A stretch of 64,000 bases of DNA, taken from Rhizobium sp. Root1203. Its GTDB lineage: Bacteria; Pseudomonadota; Alphaproteobacteria; Rhizobiales; Rhizobiaceae. Below the pieces are notes generated by a model. The model was not told the origin of the DNA. It did not search any database and saw only the letters and a list, made by a program, of their open reading frames with translations. The stretch lies in contig NZ_LMCW01000004.1 of assembly GCF_001424945.1 (NCBI RefSeq), positions 62,001-126,000 on the forward strand. The letters run 5' to 3'. The position numbers were made by a program, and so were the translations under genes. This document shows, in pieces, positions 34,593 to 45,931 of this stretch. The first letter of the stretch is position 1, and the number at the start of each line of letters is the position of its first letter.

Positions 34593-35729
34593 ATGAAGGC
34601 CAGTATCGTCACATCTGCTGCTCTGCACTGTGCACTGCTTGCCTGGGCGCTGATTTCGATCGGCTCCCCGGAGCAGTTCAAGGTCGAGGATTTCGAGGCG
34701 ATGCCCGTCGACCTCGTGCCCGTCGAAGAGATGACGCAGATGCAGCAGGGCGACAAGACGGCCAAGCCGAGCGAAAAGCCGGCGCCGAAGCCGACTGCCA
34801 AGCCGACCAATGTCGAAAACGCCGAGAACATGGGCGAGAACAAGGTCGACCTGAAGACGCCGCCGGTCCCCAACGCCAAGCCGAACAACAACGTCACGGC
34901 CGCTGCCCCGAAGGCCTCGGAGAAGCCGCTTCCCCAGAATGATCCCGTGCCCAACGAGGTGAAGGAGATCATGAAGGAGGAGACGGACGTCGAGCCGCAG
35001 CAGGTTGCGTCGATCACCCCGCCGAAGCCCGAGATCACACCGCCGACACCCACGCCTCCGAAGGCCGAGGAAAAGCCGCAGGAACAGGCAGAGCCGCCGA
35101 AGCCGGATGCCGAAGCGCTGCCGGACAAGGTGCCGACGCCCGTCGTCAAGCCGCAGGTGAAGCCGCCGGAGCAGAAGCCGGCCGAAAAACCGCCTGAGAA
35201 GAAGACCGAAGACAAGGCCCAGACGGACGAAAAGCCGACCGACAAGAAAAAGGCCGACAAGAAGCAGGAAAAGGCGAAGGCCTCCTCCTCGAAGCAGAGC
35301 GACTTCAACTCGGACGATATCGCGGCCCTGCTCAACAAGCAGGACCCGTCGAACGGCGGCGCCAAGAGCTCGACCGAAGTTGCTTCGTTCGGCGCCAAAA
35401 AGGCCACCGGCGGTTCCAAGCTCTCGATGAGCGAGATGGATGCCCTGCGCAGCGCGATCGCCGGCAACTGGTCCGTTATTCCGGGAATGGAAGGTGCTGC
35501 CGACGTTCGCATCAAGGTCCACATGAAGCTCGATCCGGATGGCAACATCATCGGCTCGCCCGAGGTCGAAGCGATCGGTGGGACCAACGAGGCAACGCGC
35601 ATGGCCCTGGCGAGCGGTGCCAAGCGCGCCGTCATGAAATCGTCGCCGTTCACCAATCTTCCCAAAGACAAATATGACGCCTGGGGCGAAGTCATCGTCA
35701 ATTTCGATCCCAGCGATCTAGCCCTTTAA
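34593..35729 (+). CDS. tolA: Tol-Pal system protein TolA
   Basis: A 378-residue envelope-spanning protein. It has an N-terminal membrane anchor (about residues 1-24), a long extended Pro/Lys/Glu-rich region (about 50-250, many PKP and EKP repeats) that crosses the periplasm, and a C-terminal TonB-like domain (about 285-378: [41 protein letters not shown]). It links the TolQR motor to Pal and TolB. The helical KAEEAA spacer of E. coli is replaced by a proline-rich one, as in other alphaproteobacteria. Confidence 0.94.
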   Translation: MKASIVTSAALHCALLAWALISIGSPEQFKVEDFEAMPVDLVPVEEMTQMQQGDKTAKPSEKPAPKPTAKPTNVENAENMGENKVDLKTPPVPNAKPNNNVTAAAPKASEKPLPQNDPVPNEVKEIMKEETDVEPQQVASITPPKPEITPPTPTPPKAEEKPQEQAEPPKPDAEALPDKVPTPVVKPQVKPPEQKPAEKPPEKKTEDKAQTDEKPTDKKKADKKQEKAKASSSKQSDFNSDDIAALLNKQDPSNGGAKSSTEVASFGAKKATGGSKLSMSEMDALRSAIAGNWSVIPGMEGAADVRIKVHMKLDPDGNIIGSPEVEAIGGTNEATRMALASGAKRAVMKSSPFTNLPKDKYDAWGEVIVNFDPSDLAL

Positions 35730-35730
35730 A

Positions 35731-37062
35731 ATGCTGAAAGGCTTGTCCTCTATGACCAAGTGTTCTCTCATCCGCGCCTTGATGGTCGCCGTCGGCATGA
35801 TAACCACAGCTGTTATCGCCACGCCCGCGAACGCGCTCGTCGAAATCAACATCAACAAGGGCAACGTCGAGCCTCTGCCGATCGCGATCACCGACTTCCT
35901 GCAGGGCGACATGGGCGCGCAGGTGTCGCAGGTGATTGCCGCCGATCTTCAGCGCTCCGGCCTTTTCAAGCCAATCGCCAAGAACGCCTTCATCGAGAAG
36001 ATTTCCAATCCCGACGCCGCTCCGCGCTTCGAGGACTGGAAGGTCATCAATGCGCAGGCGCTGGTCACCGGCCGCGTGACGCAGGAAAGCGATGGCCGCC
36101 TTCGGGCCGAATTCCGCCTCTGGGATACCTTTGCCGGCACGCAAATGACCGGCCAGCAGTTCTACACGCAGCCTGAAAACTGGCGCCGCGTCGCCCACAT
36201 CATCGCCGATGCGATCTACAAGCAGATTACCGGTGAAGAAGGCTACTTCGACACCCGCGTCGTCTTCGTCTCGGAATCCGGCACCAAGCAGGATCGCAAG
36301 CGCCAGCTCGCCATCATGGACCAGGACGGCTTCAACGTCCGCATGCTGACCAACGGCAGCGACCTCGTGCTCACGCCGCGCTTCTCGCCGAACCGGCAGG
36401 AAGTCACCTACATGTCGTTTGCCAACCAGCAGCCGCGGGTCTACCTGCTGCAGCTGGAAACCGGACAGCGCGAAGTGGTCGGCAACTTCCCCGGCATGAC
36501 CTTCTCGCCGCGCTTCTCGCCTGACGGTCAGAAGGTCGTCATGAGCCTTCAGCAGGAAGGCAATGCCAACATCTACACGATGGACCTGCGTTCGCGCACG
36601 ACGACCCGCCTGACCTCGACGGCGGCGATCGACACCTCGCCGTCCTATTCGCCCGACGGCGGACGGATCGTCTTCGAAAGCGACCGCGGCGGTCACCAGC
36701 AGATCTACGTGATGAATGCCGACGGGTCCGGCCAGACGCGCATCTCCTTCGGCGACGGCAACTATTCGACGCCGGTCTGGTCGCCGCGGGGCGATCTCAT
36801 CGCCTTCACCAAGCAGTCGGGCGGCAAGTTCTCGATCGGCGTGATGAAGCCGGACGGCTCGGGCGAGCGTATCCTGACAACGGGCTTCCACAACGAGGGT
36901 CCGACCTGGGCACCGAACGGCCGTGTCATCATGTTCTTCCGCCAGGCGGCGGGAGCAGGTGGTCCGCAGCTCTACTCGATCGACCTCACCGGCTACAACG
37001 AGCAGCTGATCAAGACCCCGAACTTCGCATCGGACCCGGCCTGGTCGCCGCTCCTGGAGTAG
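35731..37062 (+). CDS. tolB: Tol-Pal system protein TolB
   Basis: A 443-residue periplasmic protein with a signal peptide (about residues 8-35, ending TPANA), an N-terminal alpha/beta domain (about 40-170) and a six-bladed beta-propeller made of repeats such as [46 protein letters not shown] and [14 protein letters not shown]. It binds Pal and TolA. It begins one base after the tolA stop; ATG 35752 is an alternative start that trims seven residues. Confidence 0.96.
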   Translation: MLKGLSSMTKCSLIRALMVAVGMITTAVIATPANALVEININKGNVEPLPIAITDFLQGDMGAQVSQVIAADLQRSGLFKPIAKNAFIEKISNPDAAPRFEDWKVINAQALVTGRVTQESDGRLRAEFRLWDTFAGTQMTGQQFYTQPENWRRVAHIIADAIYKQITGEEGYFDTRVVFVSESGTKQDRKRQLAIMDQDGFNVRMLTNGSDLVLTPRFSPNRQEVTYMSFANQQPRVYLLQLETGQREVVGNFPGMTFSPRFSPDGQKVVMSLQQEGNANIYTMDLRSRTTTRLTSTAAIDTSPSYSPDGGRIVFESDRGGHQQIYVMNADGSGQTRISFGDGNYSTPVWSPRGDLIAFTKQSGGKFSIGVMKPDGSGERILTTGFHNEGPTWAPNGRVIMFFRQAAGAGGPQLYSIDLTGYNEQLIKTPNFASDPAWSPLLE

Positions 37063-37127
37063 GAAAGACTGTGGACACGCCTTTTTGTCGCCTCAAAAAT
37101 CCTCGATTGGGGCAGCAGAGGGACAAA

Positions 37128-37143
37128 TCAACCATCCGTTAAC
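37128..37143. promoter_or_regulatory. CtrA-like binding site upstream of pal
   Basis: TCAACCATCCGTTAAC matches TTAA-N7-TTAAC at all but the second base and continues as CATAAT, so that GTTAACCATAAT is shared exactly with the tolQ upstream site. It lies 76 bases before the pal start, in the 156-base gap after tolB, and suggests that pal has its own cell-cycle-controlled promoter. Confidence 0.55.
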
Positions 37144-37218
37144 CATAATTCTTGAACGCCGATTAACCGAGTACGGTTACAGTCCGGCAACCTTAATCAA
37201 GTCGCAAGGAGACCGGCC

Positions 37219-37749
37219 ATGAGCCGAATTCACACCCCGGCAATGAGCCGCATGCAGAATTTCGCCCGCAACCCCGTCATGATCGCGCTCGTTGCCGGTC
37301 TTGCCCTGGCCGGTTGCGCCAACAAGAAGAACATGGCCAACAGCGCCGGCGATCTCGGCCTCGGCGCCGGCGCCGCAACGCCTGGCTCGGCGCAGGACTT
37401 CACGGTCAACGTCGGCGACCGCATCTTCTTCGACACCGACTCGACGTCGATCCGCGCAGACGCTTCCCAGACGCTCGACCGTCAGGCACAGTGGCTCGCT
37501 CGTTATCCGAAGTACGCGATCACGGTCGAAGGCCATGCCGACGAACGCGGCACCCGCGAATACAACCTCGCCCTCGGCGCGCGCCGTGCCGCTGCCACGA
37601 AGGACTACCTCGCGTCGCGCGGCGTTCCGGCCCAGCGCATGAAGACGATCTCCTACGGCAAGGAACGTCCGGTCGCCGTCTGCGACGATATTTCCTGCTG
37701 GTCGCAGAACCGCCGTGCCGTCACCGTTCTCGGCGGCGCCGGCATGTAA
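37219..37749 (+). CDS. pal: Peptidoglycan-associated lipoprotein Pal
   Basis: A 176-residue outer-membrane lipoprotein. The lipobox LALAGCA places the lipidated Cys at residue 33. After a short linker the OmpA-like domain (about 65-170) contains RIFFDTDSTSIRADA and the diaminopimelate-binding stretch VEGHADERGTREYNLALGARRA. It anchors the outer membrane to peptidoglycan and binds TolB and TolA during constriction. A strong terminator follows. Confidence 0.97.
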   Translation: MSRIHTPAMSRMQNFARNPVMIALVAGLALAGCANKKNMANSAGDLGLGAGAATPGSAQDFTVNVGDRIFFDTDSTSIRADASQTLDRQAQWLARYPKYAITVEGHADERGTREYNLALGARRAAATKDYLASRGVPAQRMKTISYGKERPVAVCDDISCWSQNRRAVTVLGGAGM

Positions 37750-37774
37750 TTGCCGGAAAGACATTACCTTTTGG

Positions 37775-37809
37775 AAAGGCGGCTCCTTCGCGGGCCGCCT
37801 TTTCTTTTT
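37775..37809 (+). terminator. Rho-independent terminator of pal
   Basis: AAAGGCGGC and GCCGCCTTT form a nine-base-pair stem with a ten-base loop, followed by TCTTTTT. It ends the tol-pal transcript before cpoB. Confidence 0.88.
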
Positions 37810-37911
37810 GACCACACTTTGGCCAGACTCCGTTGCTTTTTGAAAGCAATTGGAAAAATCTCCTGTTCGTGCCATCGAGGTGCGAAGAATCACTGGGACA
37901 GGACGAACCAT

Positions 37912-38913
37912 ATGAAGAAACTTGTCGTTGCGGGCATGCTGTGCCTCGCGGCATTGGCCGGGACAGAGCAGTCGGCGAATGCGACGTCGCTATTCGGCTG
38001 GCACATCGGCGATAAGGCCGGCGAGCAGCGGAACGCGCCCGTCGTCAACGTGCAGGCGGCCGGGAGTGCGGAAGTGCGCGTCCAGCAGCTCGAAGAGCAA
38101 CTGCGCCAGCTGAACGGCCGGATCGAGGAGATGAGCTTCCAGCTCCTGCAGATGCAGGAAACGATCCGCAAGGCGCAGGAAGACAACGAATTCCGCTTCC
38201 AGGAGCTGGAGAAGGGCGGAGGCAGCAGCGCCGGTGCCAGCAGCAAGCCGATGAAAAAGAGTGAGGCCGATGTGCCCGCTTCCGGACAGATGGCCAGAGG
38301 CGGCGACGATGTCGCCCGCACGATAGAGGCGACACGGGGAGCCGAAACGGCTCCCTCCACCGACGTTCCTGCAAACGAAGGCCTGGGGCAGCCGCCCAAG
38401 CAGCTTGGTTCGATCGACTTCGACCAGAGCGGCAACCCGGTCGGCGGGTCGGTCAATCAGGGCGCGGAGGTCGGTTCCGGCCCGTTGCCCGATGTCGACG
38501 GGAGCCGATCCTCGCAGACAGCATCGCTTGGCAGCGAAGCGGACCAGTACAAGGCCGCATACGGCCACGTGCTCTCGGGCGACTATTCGACGGCCGAACA
38601 GGAATTTACGCAGTACATTGCCCAGTACCCCGGCAGTGCACGGGCGGCCGATGCAAACTTCTGGCTTGGCGAAGCGCTCTATTCGCAGGGCAAGTACAAC
38701 GATGCCGCCAAGACGTTCCTCGACGCGCACAAGAGGTACGGCAGCTCGGAAAAGGCGCCTGAAATGCTGTTGAAGCTCGGCATGTCGCTTGCTGCGCTCG
38801 ACAACACCGAAACGGCCTGCGCCACGCTGAGGGAAGTGTCGAAGCGCTATCCCAAGGCATCCCGCGCCGTCATAACCAAGGTTGCGAGCGAACAGAAGCG
38901 TCTCGCCTGCTAA
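37912..38913 (+). CDS. cpoB: Cell division coordinator CpoB (YbgF)
   Basis: A 333-residue periplasmic protein. It has a signal peptide (about residues 1-22), a coiled-coil trimerisation region (about 50-100: VQQLEEQLRQLNGRIEEM), a variable linker rich in Gly/Ser/Asp (about 105-205), and C-terminal TPR repeats (about 210-330: YKAAYGHVLSGDYSTAEQEF, NFWLGEALYSQGKYNDAAKTF). CpoB couples peptidoglycan synthesis to Tol-mediated constriction. ATG 37912 is chosen because it begins the signal peptide after the pal terminator. tilS follows after 11 bases. Confidence 0.92.
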   Translation: MKKLVVAGMLCLAALAGTEQSANATSLFGWHIGDKAGEQRNAPVVNVQAAGSAEVRVQQLEEQLRQLNGRIEEMSFQLLQMQETIRKAQEDNEFRFQELEKGGGSSAGASSKPMKKSEADVPASGQMARGGDDVARTIEATRGAETAPSTDVPANEGLGQPPKQLGSIDFDQSGNPVGGSVNQGAEVGSGPLPDVDGSRSSQTASLGSEADQYKAAYGHVLSGDYSTAEQEFTQYIAQYPGSARAADANFWLGEALYSQGKYNDAAKTFLDAHKRYGSSEKAPEMLLKLGMSLAALDNTETACATLREVSKRYPKASRAVITKVASEQKRLAC

Positions 38914-38924
38914 GGCCTGCCGGG

Positions 38925-40394
38925 TTGCGTCCCGACGGCACCATTTCTCCCGAAACGGCCGCGCGCCGCTTTCTCGATTCGCTGGTCCAGCCCTCGCGCA
39001 TTCTCGTCGCGATTTCCGGCGGCAGCGATTCAACCGGCCTGCTTCTGGCGCTGTCGGATGCGCTGAAGGCCACTCCCCATTCAAAAATCGCCCTCTGCGC
39101 CGCGACCGTCGATCACGCGTTGCGGGCCGAATCGGCGGATGAAGCGCGCCAGGTCGCCGCTCTCTGCCTGAGCCTCGGCATTCCGCATGCCACCAAGGTC
39201 TGGCACGGGTCGAAGCCCAAGGCCGGCATCATGGCAGCGGCGCGCGATGCCCGCTACCAACTGCTCGCCGAGGCCGCGGACGAGCTTGCCGCCGACATCG
39301 TCGTGACCGCCCATACGCTCGACGATCAACGCGAGACACTTGTCATGCGCGGTGCCCGATCGAGCAGGAATATGACGGGCATCGCAGACGCGGTGCTGTT
39401 CGACCGGCGCATCTGGGTGGCTCGGCCTCTGCTTCTTTCGTTGCGAGCCGATATCCGTGCCGGGCTCGAACACCGCGGCATCGCCTGGCAGGACGATCCG
39501 AGCAACGAGGATCCGAAATACGAACGGGTACGCACGCGCCAGGAGCTTGACGGGCAGGGGATCTCCGTGGAGGAACTCGGTACGATGGCGTCAGCCCGGC
39601 AAGAGCTTGCCGCCGGTGCAGCGCGATGGCTCGATGCGCATGTCAGTGTGCATGGCGCGATGCTCGGGCACATCTCGCCTGCCGGGCTTGCTGTCGAGCA
39701 GGCGCTTTTCGGGCATGGGCTATCGCGGCTTGCGGCGGTGTTCGGCGGGCAGCCTTTTGCGCTCGGGCGGGAGCCGATGAGAGGTATTCTCGATTTCGTC
39801 GCTGCGGGAAGACCGGGACGGGTGACGGCAGGGCGGGTGGTGTTCGATCTGCGGCGGGACGGGCTGTACCTGGCGCGGGAGACACGAGGCATCCTGCCGC
39901 TCGCCGTTGCTGCGGGCGGGCGCGCTGTCTGGGATGGCCGATATACGGTGGAGAATCGCTCGGATGTGGATGTGACGGTGTCTGCTCCAGGAGAGGCGGT
40001 TTCCGCAAACTCCCTCGTTCCTGTGCTCGTCACAGGAATTCGGCAACGGCGCGTCAGCGCCGTCAGAGACCCTTTTGCGCCCAAAGGCTTGGGCGCGCTG
40101 GATTCTTGTGACGAGCACAGGAATGAGGGAGGAGCGAGAGGCGACGGAGGCGAAAGAAGTTCCAACCTCCCGAAAAGCGCCCTCCGGCGCGCGCTTGCAG
40201 CCCAGCCGCACATCTGGGCATCGGCAATATCCACCGATCTGCCGGATCAAATCCGCATCGAGCCGTATTTCGCGTTGTTCGACCGTTTTTTGACACGATT
40301 CGACTTCATCTTCGCGAACAGCCTTGCGGCTGCATTTGGAACCCGCCCCTATCCAAAACCGCCTTTAGGTCTTATTGACGGAAAAACCATCTAA
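38925..40394 (+). CDS. tilS: tRNA(Ile)-lysidine synthase TilS, with in-frame repeat insertion
   Basis: A 489-residue enzyme that modifies C34 of the CAU-anticodon isoleucine tRNA to lysidine. The ATP pyrophosphatase loop SGGSDS is at residues 31-36; DHALRAES, HTLDDQRET and DPSNEDPKYERVRTR follow. Residues about 362-402 (PVLVTGIRQRRVSAV to SCDEHRNEG) are translated from a palindromic repeat and are foreign to the family; the normal C-terminus resumes with LPKSALRRALAAQPHIW and FDRFLTRFDFIFA. The frame stays open throughout. The start is a TTG at 38925, eleven bases after cpoB; no ATG or GTG fits the conserved N-terminus. The gene should be essential, so the product is probably functional. Confidence 0.9.
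   Translation: MRPDGTISPETAARRFLDSLVQPSRILVAISGGSDSTGLLLALSDALKATPHSKIALCAATVDHALRAESADEARQVAALCLSLGIPHATKVWHGSKPKAGIMAAARDARYQLLAEAADELAADIVVTAHTLDDQRETLVMRGARSSRNMTGIADAVLFDRRIWVARPLLLSLRADIRAGLEHRGIAWQDDPSNEDPKYERVRTRQELDGQGISVEELGTMASARQELAAGAARWLDAHVSVHGAMLGHISPAGLAVEQALFGHGLSRLAAVFGGQPFALGREPMRGILDFVAAGRPGRVTAGRVVFDLRRDGLYLARETRGILPLAVAAGGRAVWDGRYTVENRSDVDVTVSAPGEAVSANSLVPVLVTGIRQRRVSAVRDPFAPKGLGALDSCDEHRNEGGARGDGGERSSNLPKSALRRALAAQPHIWASAISTDLPDQIRIEPYFALFDRFLTRFDFIFANSLAAAFGTRPYPKPPLGLIDGKTI
40010..40131. repeat. Palindromic repeat element inside tilS
   Basis: The ends 40010-40039 and 40102-40131 are inverted repeats that match at about 28 of 30 positions (TTCCTGTGCTCGTCACAGGA against the complement of its partner). 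Inside are two further palindromes, ACGGCGC / GCGCCGT and GCGCCCAA / TTGGGCGC. It is related to the intergenic element at 25920-26043. It lies within the tilS reading frame and adds about 41 codons without a stop. Confidence 0.85.
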
Positions 40395-40407
40395 CGGACC
40401 GGTTTGC

Positions 40408-40439
40408 CTTGGCAATAGCCCTACGCACTCCTATGTTAG
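40408..40439 (+). promoter_or_regulatory. RpoH (heat-shock sigma factor)-like promoter of ftsH
   Basis: CTTG (40408) and CCTATGTTAG (40430-40439) are separated by 18 bases, an exact match to the alphaproteobacterial heat-shock promoter pattern CTTG-N17/18-CYTATNTNNG. It lies 53 bases before the ftsH start. ftsH is a heat-shock gene in many bacteria, which supports the assignment; it is a prediction. Confidence 0.6.
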
Positions 40440-40492
40440 AAGCCAAATAAGACGGTCGCCATGAGGCGGTCGTTCCAGTGCTGGGGAGTTCG

Positions 40493-42424
<1,932 letters not shown>

Positions 42425-42445
42425 TTTCCTTTGGAAATGAAGGAT

Positions 42446-42479
42446 CGGCCGGGCTCCAGCTATGGTGCCCGGCCGTTTT
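42446..42479 (+). terminator. Rho-independent terminator of ftsH
   Basis: CGGCCGGGC and GCCCGGCCG form a perfect nine-base-pair stem with a twelve-base loop, followed by TTTT. It lies 22 bases after the ftsH stop. Confidence 0.85.
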
Positions 42480-42674
42480 CGTCAGCAGGTCGGTAACGAG
42501 ATATATTCAGTTTTCTTGGTAATTTACGTGATGATATCGACGTTTTATGGCATGCCGCTGACATGAGGAGGCCTCAATCAGGTCATTTGTAGCTAGTAAC
42601 GCGCCGGATGGCGTAGGCTTGCTTGAAGTTGTGATGCGCAGCCCATGGGGCGCGCCCAAGGCACAGGGGTGCAT

Positions 42675-44027
<1,353 letters not shown>

Positions 44028-44041
44028 GGCTGGAAACGACG

Positions 44042-44069
44042 GACCCGGCGTTTTTCTCCGGGTTCTTCC
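44042..44069 (+). terminator. Probable terminator of glmM
   Basis: GACCCGG and CCGGGTT pair over seven positions (one G-T) around a nine-base loop and are followed by CTTCCT. The stem is acceptable but the T-run is poor, so termination may be partial. Confidence 0.4.
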
Positions 44070-44280
44070 TGCCCACGCGCATTAGCCTCCAATCCCCTGC
44101 ATGCATCAATCCACACGCCCGCCGTCTGCAGACAGCGGAGCTGATCTCTCAATTCGTCCGCATTCAGCGTGCGCTTGCCACGTCATGCGCCTTCATCTCA
44201 GCCAGCCTGCCAATGCGCAACCCCTCTGACTCAAAACGCCCTTCGAGGTTGGCGAACTGCATCAACATCCCATTATTAGG

Positions 44281-44649
44281 CGCGCTGAAGATGCGCTCTG
44301 CCCTGGCTGGCTGGAGTGGTGTGAGTTCAACAACATGGCGGCGAACCGGTATCAAGAGGGGCCGTGCTTTCCGGACTCGGGCCTAACCATCGGATCGGCA
44401 GCGCGCGGCGGCGGAATAGCGCTAGGAAGAACGGCACTCGTCTACGACCATCTGGTGCAAGGCACGCTCGTTCTTGCCTCGCGGCGCATTATGCCATCAC
44501 CGACGGCCTACTATGCGATCTGCAAGTTGGGGCGGGAGAATGATCCAGCGATCCGAATGTTCTGCGATTGGGTGCGCATTGAGGCTGAGACGCTCATGCA
44601 TGAAGTCAGGGAGCGTTTTCCTTCAATGGCCTTTTCTACCGAGGAGTAA
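44281..44649 (+). pseudogene. C-terminal remnant of a LysR-family regulator (GcvA-like)
   Basis: A frame open to the stop at 44649 encodes the last third of a LysR effector-binding domain: WLEWCEFNNMAANRYQEGP resembles the middle, GLTIGSAARGGGIALGRTALV is the conserved GxGIALG segment, and ASRRIMPSPTAYYAICKLG with FCDWVRIEAETLMHEVRERF is the usual C-terminus. The helix-turn-helix and the first half are missing; nothing recognisable is found between glmM and 44281. An ATG at 44335 could start a 104-residue peptide but it would have no DNA-binding part. It is a gene relic by position and truncation. Confidence 0.65.
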
Positions 44650-44867
44650 AGCTCCGGCCAAAGAGGAGGGGCGGGCGAGTATAACTACCGCCGCACAGCG
44701 GGACATAGTCCCGTCGGCCGGCGCCGGGCCCTTCAAAGGGCCGCGACGAACACGGTAAATATTTGTAGTTAAGCAGCTTTTAACGTTTGTACTTCATTAT
44801 CCATTCCGAAACGTGTCCGACTGGCAGCGATTGGTCCTGCCATGCCACGAACTTTGGAGTGGGATCC

Positions 44868-45704
44868 ATGAAAAGAAGCCTGTACGGCGTTTTCGCCGCC
44901 TTGCTGATCACGACGAATGCCTATGCCGCGGACCTTGCTCCTCCGGAACCTATTCCCGAGATGCCTGAAGTCACCGTCACCGAAGCGACCGGCTGGTATC
45001 TTCGCGGCGACGTCGGCTATGGCTTCACCGATCTGCGTGGCGCGAGCTACTTCCAGGGCAGCAACGCCACCGAAGCGGATTTCTCCACCGCGGATCTGCG
45101 CGATGCCTTCACGGTCGGGGGCGGTATCGGTTACCAGGTGAACAGCTACTTCCGCACGGACCTTACGCTGGACTACCTTGCGAAGTCGGACTTCCACGGT
45201 TCGACCGATGGCGGCGGTTCTGCCTTTGGCGCTTGCGTCGTTACCTGCACCTCGACGGACCTGTCCTCGCTGACTGCCTGGACGCTGATGGCAAACGCCT
45301 ATGTCGACCTCGGCACCTACGGATACTTCACTCCCTATGTCGGCGGCGGTATCGGCGGCACCTACGTGAAGTGGAAGGACCTCAACAATACATCGTGCGA
45401 CAGCAGCGGCAGCGGCAATGGATGCGATAACGAATTCGTCCATGACGGCAAGGGCGGCTGGCGCTTCAGCTATGGGCTCATGGCCGGCGCGTCGATCGAT
45501 GTGACGTGCAACGTGAAGGCCGATGTCGGCTATCGCTTCCTCCACGTCAATGGCGGCGACATGTTCGGCTACAACGCAGGCGGCGGCCCCGGCCGCGACA
45601 AGGGCTTCAACGTTCACGAAGCCCGCATCGGAGCCCGCTATCTCTTCGGAGGCTGCGCACCGATCCCCTACGAGCCCCCACCGGCACCTGTCGTCTACAA
45701 GTAA
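44868..45704 (+). CDS. Outer-membrane beta-barrel protein (Omp25/RopB-like)
   Basis: A 278-residue outer-membrane protein. A signal peptide (about residues 1-21, ending AYAAD) is followed by an eight-stranded barrel with typical alternation and aromatic girdles: TGWYLRGDVGYGFTDL, FTVGGGIGYQVNSYFRTDLTLDYL, LMANAYVDLGTYGYFTPYVGGGIGGTYV, FSYGLMAGASIDV and EARIGARYLFGGC. Two long extracellular loops contain Cys pairs (ACVVTCTS, CDSSGSGNGCD). It is a single gene with a strong terminator; 218 bases before it hold no gene. Confidence 0.88.
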   Translation: MKRSLYGVFAALLITTNAYAADLAPPEPIPEMPEVTVTEATGWYLRGDVGYGFTDLRGASYFQGSNATEADFSTADLRDAFTVGGGIGYQVNSYFRTDLTLDYLAKSDFHGSTDGGGSAFGACVVTCTSTDLSSLTAWTLMANAYVDLGTYGYFTPYVGGGIGGTYVKWKDLNNTSCDSSGSGNGCDNEFVHDGKGGWRFSYGLMAGASIDVTCNVKADVGYRFLHVNGGDMFGYNAGGGPGRDKGFNVHEARIGARYLFGGCAPIPYEPPPAPVVYK

Positions 45705-45733
45705 GCCTGCTCAGACGCAGCACCATCTCTTGC

Positions 45734-45760
45734 GAAGCCGCCCCTCCCGGGCGGCTTCTT
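45734..45760 (+). terminator. Rho-independent terminator of the outer-membrane protein gene
   Basis: GAAGCCGCCC and GGGCGGCTTC form a perfect ten-base-pair stem with a five-base loop followed by TT. It lies 29 bases after the stop. Confidence 0.75.
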
Positions 45761-45848
45761 GCATTCCGACATCCAACGCGCGTCTGGTTCACGACATTTG
45801 TTCCGTCGCGCCTGCGTCAAAAAGTCCTCTGCCAGCGACACTTCACCG

Positions 45849-45877
45849 TTGACTATGTCTGGCGCCATCTGTATCCA
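45849..45877 (+). promoter_or_regulatory. Promoter of serC
   Basis: TTGACT (45849-45854) and TATCCA (45872-45877) are separated by 17 bases, a good housekeeping promoter. Transcription would start near 45884-45887, so the mRNA begins directly with the structured leader. Confidence 0.6.
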
Positions 45878-45885
45878 CGGCGGCG

Positions 45886-45931
45886 GGACACTCCTCCCCA
45901 ACGAGGAGCTATCTATCTGGAAGGATAGCAG
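45886..45931 (+). ncRNA. serC-motif-like 5' leader RNA
   Basis: The 46 bases before serC fold into two adjacent hairpins: CTCCTC / GAGGAG (45891-45908) and CTATC / GATAG (45909-45928). The ribosome-binding sequence GGAAGG lies in the loop and right arm of the second. A conserved structured RNA called the serC motif is known at this position in alphaproteobacteria, and the layout agrees, but the match is from memory. Its ligand is not established. It probably controls translation of serC. Confidence 0.55.

Noticed and set aside
37775-37809. Inverted repeat after pal as a possible mobile-element end
   Set aside because: It has the stem, loop and T-run of an ordinary terminator and occurs once.
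40010-40131. Frameshift or pseudogene status for tilS
   Set aside because: The frame is open through the repeat and the conserved C-terminal sequence resumes in frame.
44164-44355. 63-codon minus-strand frame opposite the LysR relic
   Set aside because: No family recognised, no ribosome-binding site, and it overlaps the better-supported LysR fragment.
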